Assembly: GCA_030430625.1 (NCBI GenBank)
Contig: JAUIKL010000009.1
Location: 1-48,739 of the forward strand
From: Gemmatimonadota bacterium
GTDB taxonomy: Bacteria; Gemmatimonadota; Gemmatimonadetes; Longimicrobiales; Gaopeijiaceae
Length of the DNA stretch: 48,739 nucleotides
Direction: 5' to 3'
A program made the position numbers and the translations under genes. The notes beneath the pieces are model-generated. The model saw nothing but the letters and a program-made list of their open reading frames with translations, had not been told where the DNA came from and did no database searches. This document shows positions 16,301 to 23,243 of this stretch, one piece after another; the stretch's first letter is position 1; every line of letters starts with the position of its first letter.

Positions 16301-18652
16301 ATGGTTCGTTCGGTGTCGAGCACCGTTCTCATTGCGCTCGCCCTGGTCCCAGCCGTCGCGGCTGGGCAGCAGTCGAGCAGCGCCTCCTCGTCTCCGGGGT
16401 CGGCGCCCCTTCCCCTCGTAGCCCACCAGCTGGGCGACGCGGGGATCCAGCTCGACGGTCGGATGGACGAGGGCGCGTGGGCACAGGCGACGCCGATCAC
16501 CGACTTCACGCAGCAGGAACCCGTCGAGGGAGCCACACCGACGGAGAGAACCGAGATCCGAGTCCTCTTCGACGAGGACAACCTCTATATCGGGGCAATG
16601 ATCTACGACGATCCCGATCAGGTGCTCGCCTTCCAGCGCGAACGCGACGCGGGTCTGAACACCGACGATCGCTTCATGTGGATCCTCGACACGTTCCGCG
16701 ACGGTCGCACCGGTTACTTCTTCGAGATCAACGCGGCCGGCCTGATGGGTGACGGCGTGATCGGAGGAGGAGGCGGCGGTGGTGGTGGTGGCGGAGGAGG
16801 AGGGGGAGCGAACAAGGCCTGGGATGGCATCTGGGAAGCCCGCACCGCCATGCTCGAGGATGGCTGGTCCGCCGAGATCGAGATCCCCTTCCGCACGTTG
16901 AACTTCGATCCGAATCAGTCGGACTGGGGGATCAACTTCCAGCGGACGATCCGTCGCCGGAACGAGGAGATCATGTGGCGAGGTTGGCGCCGGACCGAGG
17001 GCCTTCGTAACCCGGTGTTCGCCGGTACGCTGACGGGCCTGTCGGGCATGTCCCAGGGCCTGGGACTCGAGGCGATCCCGTCGGCGATCGCCTCGTATAG
17101 GAACGTCCCGACGAACACCGATCCGACGACCTACCCCCGCGAGCTCAGCCTCGATGTGAACTACAGCATCACGTCGTCGCTCCGGGCGTCCGCCTCGATC
17201 AACACCGACTTTGCGGAAGTCGAGTCCGACAACCGCCAGGTCAACCTGACGCGCTTTCCGCAGCGCTTGCCCGAACAGCGCGACTTCTTCCTGGAGGGCT
17301 CGGGGATCTTCTCCTTCGCGCCTCGAAGCAGCCCGTCGCCCTTCTTCTCGCGCCGAATCGGACTCCAGAACGGCCAACCCGTCCCGATCCAGTACGGGAC
17401 CCGCCTGACCGGTCAGGCCGGCGCGTTCACACTCGGGCTCTACCAGATCGGAACGGGTGACCACACCTACTTCGACGAAGACGACCTGCTCGACGTCACG
17501 ATTCCGAGCGAGAACTTCACCGTAGCACGGGTCCAGCGTCAGGTCGGCGAGCAGTCGGCCATCGGCGCGATCTACACGCGTCGCGCCACATCCTCGGACC
17601 TTTCGGGCTTCGCCCCGATCGATCAGCACACGGCCGGTGTCGACCTCGACCTCAAGACCCGGAGCTTTCTCGGGAACAAGAACCTCGAGCTCGAGGCCTT
17701 CTTCGCGTGGAACTCGAACCCGTTGGCCCCGGACGACGCCGACTACGAAGAGCTCAGTACGGAACAGCTTTCGTCCCACGGCTTCCGGCTCAACTTCCCG
17801 AACGACGTCTGGCAGGCCCACGTGTCGTACCGACAGTTCGGAGACGACTACTCCCCTGCCCTCGGCTTCGTCACCCGCAACGACTTCCGTCGCCTCGAAG
17901 AGCGCCTGGCGTGGGCCCCCCGCACCCCGGGAATCTCCTGGCTCCGACAGCTCGACTTCTCGGTCCAATTCCGGGAGTTGGTGAGCCTCGATGACACGGC
18001 CCTCGGCAACGACCCGTACCTGCTCCGCGGCCGAGGCGGCGCCCAGGAGCGCGAATGGCAGTTCAACGTCCTGGGAATGAACTTCGAGTCCGGGGACAAC
18101 ATCGACGTCCAGATCACGAACACGTACGAGTACCTGGACAGCGAGTTCGACCCGAGTGACGGGATCACCGTCGTGCCGGGCAACTACACGACCAACGACG
18201 TTCGCGTGAACGTCCGCACGGCGGGTCGACGCCGGGTATCCCTCTTCGGAAACGCCTCGAAGGGTGGATTCTGGGATGGAGACCGGATGCAGTACGGGGG
18301 CCGGGTCAGCTTCCGCCCTCAGCCCGGTGTCTCGATCTCCGGCAACTTCCAGTACAACGACGTCTCCATGCCCGCGGGAGACTTCACGGCCGCCCTCTAC
18401 GAGTTGGAGACCGACTGGACGCCCTCTCCATGGGTCGCCGTCACGGCGCAGCTCCAGTACGACGATCAGTCGGACATCGTCGGTACTTTCGCGCGGTTGC
18501 GCTGGATCGTGAAGCCTGGCAACGACGTCTTCGTCGTGTTCACGCAGAACTGGCTCCGCGAACTCGTCGACCCGTTGGAGCGCGACCGCTACGAGTACAC
18601 CACGCTCTCACGCGGCGCGGCGATCAAGGTCAACTACACCTACCGCTTCTAA
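16301..18652 (+). CDS. Outer-membrane DUF5916 protein with N-terminal CBM9-like domain
   Basis: This 783-residue exported protein has a signal peptide at 1-24 (VLIALALVPAVAAGQQ). Residues of about 48-210 form a carbohydrate-binding family 9-like sandwich (LDGRMDEGAWAQATPI, LFDEDNLYIGAMIYDDPD). From about 230 to the end is the DUF5916 barrel region, with the conserved ADINTDFAEVESD-like segment (here INTDFAEVESDNRQVNLTRF), FPEQRDFFLEGSGIFSF-like sequence and a terminal NYTYRF ending in Phe. The family is common in Bacteroidota, Acidobacteriota and Gemmatimonadota; its role is not established, though uptake or surface hydrolysis is often assumed. Fifteen consecutive glycines (155-169) interrupt the CBM9 domain. 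The ATG is preceded by GGAG. The frame is open further upstream, but that part is antisense to the LuxE-like gene. Confidence 0.88.
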   Translation: MVRSVSSTVLIALALVPAVAAGQQSSSASSSPGSAPLPLVAHQLGDAGIQLDGRMDEGAWAQATPITDFTQQEPVEGATPTERTEIRVLFDEDNLYIGAMIYDDPDQVLAFQRERDAGLNTDDRFMWILDTFRDGRTGYFFEINAAGLMGDGVIGGGGGGGGGGGGGGGANKAWDGIWEARTAMLEDGWSAEIEIPFRTLNFDPNQSDWGINFQRTIRRRNEEIMWRGWRRTEGLRNPVFAGTLTGLSGMSQGLGLEAIPSAIASYRNVPTNTDPTTYPRELSLDVNYSITSSLRASASINTDFAEVESDNRQVNLTRFPQRLPEQRDFFLEGSGIFSFAPRSSPSPFFSRRIGLQNGQPVPIQYGTRLTGQAGAFTLGLYQIGTGDHTYFDEDDLLDVTIPSENFTVARVQRQVGEQSAIGAIYTRRATSSDLSGFAPIDQHTAGVDLDLKTRSFLGNKNLELEAFFAWNSNPLAPDDADYEELSTEQLSSHGFRLNFPNDVWQAHVSYRQFGDDYSPALGFVTRNDFRRLEERLAWAPRTPGISWLRQLDFSVQFRELVSLDDTALGNDPYLLRGRGGAQEREWQFNVLGMNFESGDNIDVQITNTYEYLDSEFDPSDGITVVPGNYTTNDVRVNVRTAGRRRVSLFGNASKGGFWDGDRMQYGGRVSFRPQPGVSISGNFQYNDVSMPAGDFTAALYELETDWTPSPWVAVTAQLQYDDQSDIVGTFARLRWIVKPGNDVFVVFTQNWLRELVDPLERDRYEYTTLSRGAAIKVNYTYRF

Positions 18653-18657
18653 GCCAA

Positions 18658-18675
18658 CCGGTTCGAGCCAACCGG
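18658..18675. terminator. Hairpin between convergent genes
   Basis: CCGGTT and AACCGG form a perfect six-base stem with a six-base loop, five bases after the DUF5916 stop codon and 30 bases before the stop of the convergent amidohydrolase. It lacks a T run on either side, so it may act as a weak bidirectional terminator or only protect mRNA ends. Confidence 0.4.
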
Positions 18676-18705
18676 CCGGAGGGCGCTGCGGAGCATCTGG
18701 GCCGA

Positions 18706-20391
18706 CTACCCCTCGCGGGCGGCGCCCTTCACACCGCGTCCTCCTCGGTCGCCCGTGTGCTCACCGGCTCGCAGGGTGTGTACGCCGTTCACCAGGACGT
18801 CCCCGATGCCCGTCGGGTATCGATGTGGATCGTCGAAGGTGGCGGTGTCCGCTACGGTGTCCGGGTCGAAGACGACGAGATCGGCGAAGGCCCCGACCTC
18901 GACCACCCCGCGACGTTCGAGGCGTAGCTTCCTCGCCGGCATCCACGTGACCTTCCGGACGGCGTCCTCCAGGGTCAGCGCGCCGCGGTCCCGAACGTAG
19001 TGACCGAGAAGGCGCGGGAACGACCCGTACCCTCGCGGATGCGGGGAGCCCGAAGAGAGTGGGCCGTACGGCGCGTACGCCCCCCCGTCCGAGCACAACA
19101 TTCCCAACGGGTGTGAAAGGATCCGCTCCGTGTTCTCCTCACTCATCCCGTGGCCGATCATCCCGACACCACCGCCGTTTCGTTCGAGGAGGTGCAGGGT
19201 GAGCGCGTAGGGCTCCTCACCCCGCTCACGTGCCAGGGTCCCCATCCTGCGTCCCCGTGCCCAGGCGGTCTCCTGGTTCGTACTCGAGATCTGCACGGAG
19301 TCCCAATCTCCCAGGAGCGCGACCTTGTCTCGGCACGCCTTCTCCAGTGCGGCGGCCGTCTCCGGGTCCCGGAGACGGGCCAGGAACGCGGCCGACCCTC
19401 CGGACCGCGCATCGCTTGGAAAGAGGTTGGAGAGCCCCGTGGCGTACGCCGTGTACGGGTATCGGTCGAAGTGCACGTCCAGGCCATCGGCCGCCGCCTG
19501 CTCGATCAGGCGAAGCGCGGCGTCGGCCTTCCAGTAGTTCCGCTGCCCCTGGGCCTTCAGGTGTGAGATCTGAACGGGAACACCGGCGACCCGGCCCACG
19601 TGCAGCGCTTCCTCCACCGCGCCGAGGAGGCGGTCGTCCTCGTTCCGCATGTGCGAGGCGTACGGGTACCCCGACCCACGAAGCACACCCGCCAGCTCGA
19701 CGAGCTCCGCGGCGTCGGCGAAACCGCTCGGTGCGTACTCGAGGCCGGACGACAACCCGACACAGCCACGGGCGATGAGGTCGGCCAGGAGTCGCTTCAT
19801 CTGCTCGACCTCCGCGGGTGTGGCCGGACGGTTCCGATTCCCGACGACGTACGAGCGCAGAGCCCCGTTTCCAACCATCGACGCCACGGACACGGCCGGG
19901 CGCTCTCGCGTGATTCGATCGAGGAAGCCGACGGGGTCGCGGTAGTCGATGTCGATGCCACGACCGGCGAACCCCTCGCGTGTGGCCTGAAAGGCGGCCT
20001 CCGACCACGGCCCGATCGACCCCCCGTCCTGCCCTACGATCTCGAGCGTCACGCCCTGCCGAATGCGACTCTCTGCGCGTGGCTCGATCAGGAGGTTGGT
20101 GTCGGCGTGCGAATGGATGTCGATGAAGCCCGGTGCGACGACGCGATCTCGCGCGTCGATCTCGACCGAACCGATCGGGAGGTTCGGGCCGATGGCGCTG
20201 ATCGCATCGCCGGTGACGGCCACGTCGACCTGACGACCGGCCGCCCCCGTGCCGTCGACGAGGAGGCCACCCCGAATCACGATGTCGGCGCGAGCCCCGA
20301 GGCCGATCGGCATCGCGGTCAGTCGTCCCGGAGCGAACGCATACCCGCCCAGCGCAACGCTCGTGTTACGTACGAAGTGCCGTCTGTCCAT
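18706..20391 (-). CDS. N-acyl-D-amino-acid deacylase-type amidohydrolase
   Basis: This 561-residue metal-dependent amidohydrolase of the D-aminoacylase group hydrolyses N-acyl-D-amino acids (or related N-acyl compounds). The first metal motif IHSHAD has His 93 and His 95. Later motifs match the family: GLSSGLEYAPSGFA, YASHMRNEDD, VQISHLKAQGQRNYWKAD, YPYTAYATGL and LCSDGGAYAPYGP, with the catalytic-type Asp. The C-terminal DLVVFDPDTVADTATFDDPHR is the usual beta-sandwich signature. The N-terminus MDRRHFVRNTSVALGGYAFA has a twin Arg followed by a weak hydrophobic stretch, suggesting Tat export, though the core is short. A small coiled-coil gene lies 23 bases upstream and is probably cotranscribed. 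Confidence 0.9.
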   Translation of the reverse strand: MDRRHFVRNTSVALGGYAFAPGRLTAMPIGLGARADIVIRGGLLVDGTGAAGRQVDVAVTGDAISAIGPNLPIGSVEIDARDRVVAPGFIDIHSHADTNLLIEPRAESRIRQGVTLEIVGQDGGSIGPWSEAAFQATREGFAGRGIDIDYRDPVGFLDRITRERPAVSVASMVGNGALRSYVVGNRNRPATPAEVEQMKRLLADLIARGCVGLSSGLEYAPSGFADAAELVELAGVLRGSGYPYASHMRNEDDRLLGAVEEALHVGRVAGVPVQISHLKAQGQRNYWKADAALRLIEQAAADGLDVHFDRYPYTAYATGLSNLFPSDARSGGSAAFLARLRDPETAAALEKACRDKVALLGDWDSVQISSTNQETAWARGRRMGTLARERGEEPYALTLHLLERNGGGVGMIGHGMSEENTERILSHPLGMLCSDGGAYAPYGPLSSGSPHPRGYGSFPRLLGHYVRDRGALTLEDAVRKVTWMPARKLRLERRGVVEVGAFADLVVFDPDTVADTATFDDPHRYPTGIGDVLVNGVHTLRAGEHTGDRGGRGVKGAAREG

Positions 20392-20414
20392 TCGACCCCC
20401 CTCGGTGGATCGTC

Positions 20415-20672
20415 CTACCCCCTTCGCGTGCGGCCCGGCTCCAGGCCTCCGGCATGGAGGATCTTCTCCTGCAAGCGCCGGCCCTCCTCGTCACAGAAGT
20501 CACGGACCTCCGCCAGTCGCGCTTCGATGCCGTCATATTCGTCGACGGGGAAGTCCTCACCCTCGGCGTGCTGGAGAGCGGCCCGGAGCCCCTCGATTTC
20601 GCGCTCGGACTTCTCGACGGCCCGCCGGAGTCGGTTCAGGGCCTTCCGTGCTTCGGACTCTGCTGAGATCAT
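20415..20672 (-). CDS. Small coiled-coil protein, function unknown
   Basis: This 85-residue, highly charged, helix-rich protein shows heptad spacing (SEARKALNRLRRAVEKSERE, then IEARLAEVRDFCDEEGRRLQ), so a two-stranded coiled coil is likely. It has one Cys and no signal peptide. The open frame extends further upstream, but that part is Pro/Arg-rich and overlaps the ypdA leader; the ATG at 20672 gives a sensible protein. It lies upstream of the D-aminoacylase gene on the same strand and is divergent from ypdA. I do not recognise a family. Confidence 0.6.
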   Translation of the reverse strand: MISAESEARKALNRLRRAVEKSEREIEGLRAALQHAEGEDFPVDEYDGIEARLAEVRDFCDEEGRRLQEKILHAGGLEPGRTRRG

Positions 20673-20745
20673 CCACCGAAGCTGCGCCACTCCGGCGCAG
20701 GTGGGAAGGGCACGCGGCAGCGGCGCGTGGAGGTGTAGGCGACAC

Positions 20746-21729
20746 ATGACCGATCGGATCGAACTTCTCGTCGTCGGGGCAGGCCCGTGCGGTATCGCGG
20801 TCGGGGCCGCCGCAGCCAAGAAGGGGGTCTCCTGTACCCTCTTCGACCGCGGGTGCATCACCAACTCGCTGATCGGCTACCCGTACTACATGACCTTCTT
20901 CTCCACCGCGGTCATGCTCGAGGTCGGCGGCGTCCCGTTCACGATTCCGGAATCGAAGCCCACCCGCCGGGAGGCTCTCGCGTACTATCGGAGGGTCGTC
21001 GATCACTTCGACCTCGACGTACGGCAGTACGAGGAGGTTCTGGAGATCGACGGGGAAGCCGGAGACTACACGGTCAAGACGAGACGTCCGGACGGCACCG
21101 AACCGATCTACGCGGCCAACGCAGTCGTCGTGGCTACGGGCGGCTTCCAAGCGCCCAATTTCCTGGGCGTCGAGGGCGAGCAGCTCCCAAAGGTCCGCCA
21201 CTACTATCACGAGCCGTACCCCTACTACGCCCAGGACGTGTTGGTCGTCGGGGCAGGAAACTCCGCAGTGGAGTCGGCACTGGAGATGTTCCGAAACGGC
21301 GTTCGGGTCTCCCTGGTGCACTTCGACGAAGCGATCGATCGCGGTGTGAAGCCCTGGGTGGTCCCGGACATCACCAACCGCTTCGAGCGGGGTGAGATTC
21401 CGGTGTTCTGGAAGCACCGCGTAGCGGAGATCCGGCCCGACTCGGTCGTCCTTCGGGCCGAGGACGATGGCACCACGACCGAGATCGCGAACGACTTCGT
21501 GGTTGCCATGACGGGTTGGCGATCGGACCACAGCCAACTGGCCGCACTCGGCGTACGTATCGACCCGGAGACGGGAATTCCGGAACACGACCCGGCGACG
21601 ATGGAGACGAACGTAGCCGGGCTCTATATCGCGGGCGTGATCGCGGCGGGCCACAACGCGAACAAGATCTTCATCGAGAATGGGCGCGAGCACGGCGATC
21701 TGATCGTGCGACACCATCGCCCGTCCTGA
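20746..21729 (+). CDS. ypdA: YpdA-type FAD/NAD(P)-dependent disulfide reductase (bacillithiol reductase family)
   Basis: This 327-residue flavoprotein has an FAD-binding GAGPCGIAVG at 11-20 and a second dinucleotide site VVGAGNSAVESALE (about 167-180). The early segment GCITNSLIGYPYYMTFFSTA is characteristic of YpdA/Bdr. YpdA reduces bacillithiol disulfide with NADPH in Firmicutes, Bacteroidota and Deinococcus. The family's key Cys can be compared with Cys 15 in GAGPCG, as in the characterised enzymes. This hints that the host makes bacillithiol or a similar thiol, although no bsh biosynthesis gene is in the window. GGAGGTG lies 11 bases before the ATG at 20746. The gene stands alone and converges with a small lipoprotein gene. 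Confidence 0.9.
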   Translation: MTDRIELLVVGAGPCGIAVGAAAAKKGVSCTLFDRGCITNSLIGYPYYMTFFSTAVMLEVGGVPFTIPESKPTRREALAYYRRVVDHFDLDVRQYEEVLEIDGEAGDYTVKTRRPDGTEPIYAANAVVVATGGFQAPNFLGVEGEQLPKVRHYYHEPYPYYAQDVLVVGAGNSAVESALEMFRNGVRVSLVHFDEAIDRGVKPWVVPDITNRFERGEIPVFWKHRVAEIRPDSVVLRAEDDGTTTEIANDFVVAMTGWRSDHSQLAALGVRIDPETGIPEHDPATMETNVAGLYIAGVIAAGHNANKIFIENGREHGDLIVRHHRPS

Positions 21730-21783
21730 GCCCGATATGAAACGCGGGCCGCACCTCATCGGTACGACCCGCGCCCCGCGCTT

Positions 21784-21801
21784 CCCGCTGCGTGCAGCGG
21801 G
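21784..21801. terminator. Hairpin between convergent ypdA and lipoprotein genes
   Basis: CCCGCTG and CAGCGGG form a perfect seven-base stem with the four-base loop CGTG, six bases beyond the lipoprotein stop on the minus strand and 55 bases past ypdA. A second weaker stem (CGCGGGCCG with CGACCCGCG, near 21751-21774) lies before it. No strong T run follows; bidirectional termination is the likely role. Confidence 0.55.
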
Positions 21802-21807
21802 TCCTGC

Positions 21808-22224
21808 TTAGCGAATTCGGTCGGTGACGGTCAGGCTGAGCTCGGTGTCTCCGGCGCGATCGACCGCCGCCATCTTGCGGTACTTCTGCCCACCACCGAG
21901 GAAGCCACCGAAGTCGGAGATGGCCACGGCTTCGACGGGGCCCGAGTCACAGTGGACCGAGAAGGTGAGAGAGCGGCCCGACGGGATGCGGCCGAGCATC
22001 GACTCGCGGCCCTCCTGCCGGTAGACGGCATCCACGAGGTGCCCGGTGGCGTTCGAAACGATCACGGGGCAGATCTGGCGATCCTTCGTGGCCTCCTCGA
22101 TCTGCCGCTGAACCTGAACGGCGTCATGGCGCTCGAAGACGTTGGGACTCGCGGAGGCGCAGGCCGAAGATCCGATCACGGCCACAGCGCCGCACCAAGC
22201 CCGAAACAGGTAGCGTGTCCTCAT
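21808..22224 (-). CDS. Small lipoprotein, function unknown
   Basis: This 138-residue protein has a lipoprotein signal: MRTRYLFRAWCGAVAVIGSS followed by AC, with the lipid-carrying Cys at about residue 22. The mature part has three more features: QICPVIVSNATGHLVDAVYR, FSVHCDSGPVEAVA and a Gly-rich FGGFLGGGQKYRKM, giving two Cys that could pair. It looks like a small beta-sandwich. Start choice: the ATG at 22224 is preceded at five bases by GGGAGGA, an excellent ribosome site; the open frame continues upstream without such support. It is divergent from the selenocysteine peroxiredoxin gene, with which it shares an AT-rich 236-base promoter region. Confidence 0.75.
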   Translation of the reverse strand: MRTRYLFRAWCGAVAVIGSSACASASPNVFERHDAVQVQRQIEEATKDRQICPVIVSNATGHLVDAVYRQEGRESMLGRIPSGRSLTFSVHCDSGPVEAVAISDFGGFLGGGQKYRKMAAVDRAGDTELSLTVTDRIR

Positions 22225-22269
22225 GACGTCCTCCCGACGTAACCGAAACATCTGACGCTCTCCTACACC

Positions 22270-22331
22270 AATGTACCGGTTGAGTGTCCAAAATGTATCA
22301 ATCTCGTCACCAAATGTTACAAACATGTAAC
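22270..22331. promoter_or_regulatory. Phased AATGTA repeats and palindrome in shared promoter region
   Basis: In an unusually AT-rich island the motif AATGTA/T occurs three times on the plus strand (starting at 22270, 22292 and 22313), 22 and 21 bases apart, i.e. on one face of the helix. The third overlaps a perfect inverted repeat GTTACA-AACA-TGTAAC (22316-22331). The region lies between the divergent lipoprotein and peroxiredoxin genes and looks like a regulator binding site. The regulator is unknown. Confidence 0.45.
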
Positions 22332-22460
22332 GAGGGCACTGCGTCGGGTCGTCTGCAGGCCCCCGCCTGTCGCTGCGCCGGGAACCGTCCGACCTTGGAA
22401 CGCATTCAGGTTCGTAGCCCCCGACAAAGCGGGGCGCTTTCCGACGAGGGAGTGCTGGAC

Positions 22461-23102
22461 ATGGCTCGACGCGCCGTAGTTATGACCGTGGCCGTCCTGA
22501 TCGCTGCGGGGTGCGCCTCGGAGGGTGATTCGGATGCGGCCTCGACCGACGAAGTCGCCCTGGCGCTCGGACCGGTCGACGGACACGAGCTGACCGGCAC
22601 CGACCTCGATCGTGTGCAGGTCGGAGCGCTCGCACCGGACTTCACGCTGGCTTCCCTGTCGGGAGCCCCGGTCACCCTCTCGGACTACCGAGGCGCAAAG
22701 GATGTCATCCTGGTCTTCTACCGGGGCCACTGGTGACCCTACTGCGCTCAGCAGCTCGGTGAGCTGCACGGCCTCCTGCCCGCCCCGCTCCAGACCACGA
22801 CCGAGATTATCGCCCTGGCATCCGATGACGCTCCGGAACTGCAGATGATGATCGACCGGGTGGCCGAGGAATACGACGGGCTCGCCCTCGACTACACCTT
22901 CGTCTCGGACCCTGACGCCAGCGTCATCAACAGATACGGCCTCTACAATCAGGATGACCCGCGCGGACGAGCCATCCCGCACCCGACGACGTACGTCATC
23001 GACCGGGAAGGCGTGGTTCGCTGGAAGATGACCGAGGTGAACTACCGGATTCGACCGGAGAACGACGACATCCTCGCGGCGCTGATGGAGATACAGCCGT
23101 AA
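22461..23102 (+). CDS. Selenocysteine-containing lipoprotein peroxiredoxin (UGA at codon 92 read as Sec)
   Basis: Read through one TGA (22734-22736), the frame gives a 213-residue thioredoxin-fold AhpC/TSA-like protein. The lipoprotein signal ends LIAAGC (Cys 18). Then come a linker, the family start VGALAPDFTLASLSGAPVTL, DVILVFYRGHW, the TGA, PYC, and on to VSDPDASVINRYGL and PTTYVIDREGVVRW. In relatives the TGA position holds the peroxidatic Cys of the FYRGxWCPYC motif, so the active site here reads U-P-Y-C (Sec 92, Cys 95). The sequence on both sides of the TGA is normal for the family, with no frame change. A seven-base hairpin follows the TGA, and SelD is encoded 5 kb away. It should reduce peroxides in the periplasm. 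GAGGGAG precedes the ATG by nine bases. Confidence 0.88.
22734..22767 (+). promoter_or_regulatory. UGA selenocysteine codon and candidate bacterial SECIS hairpin
   Basis: After the TGA (22734-22736), GCAGCTC (22751-22757) and GAGCTGC (22761-22767) form a perfect seven-base stem closing the three-base loop GGT. The loop begins 21 bases after the TGA. Bacterial SECIS elements sit just downstream of the UGA and present a G, often GGU, in a small apical loop to SelB, as in E. coli fdhF. Stem, loop and distance all fit. Confidence 0.75.
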
Positions 23103-23243
23103 GTCCCGGTGCCACGTAGCTTTTTGCTACCCACGACCGCCGCAACTCTCCTATCTTTAGGGGTCGACGAGTCGTGCGTGGGTGCTGCCTCCGGTGCCGT
23201 CGCGAAAACCGCGGCTCACATCCCTGTACGATTCGGTGTAAAC

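Noticed and set aside
16714-16896. Short minus-strand frame with a proline run
   Set aside because: It is only the complement of the glycine tract in the DUF5916 gene.
16109-17968. 619-codon minus-strand frame opposite the DUF5916 gene
   Set aside because: Shadow frame without family motifs; the opposite strand has a signal peptide, CBM9-like domain and barrel.
22461-23102. Peroxiredoxin read as a pseudogene or as two small genes split by a stop
   Set aside because: Both halves are intact and in the same frame, the interruption is a single TGA at the exact catalytic column, a SECIS-like hairpin follows, and selD is present.
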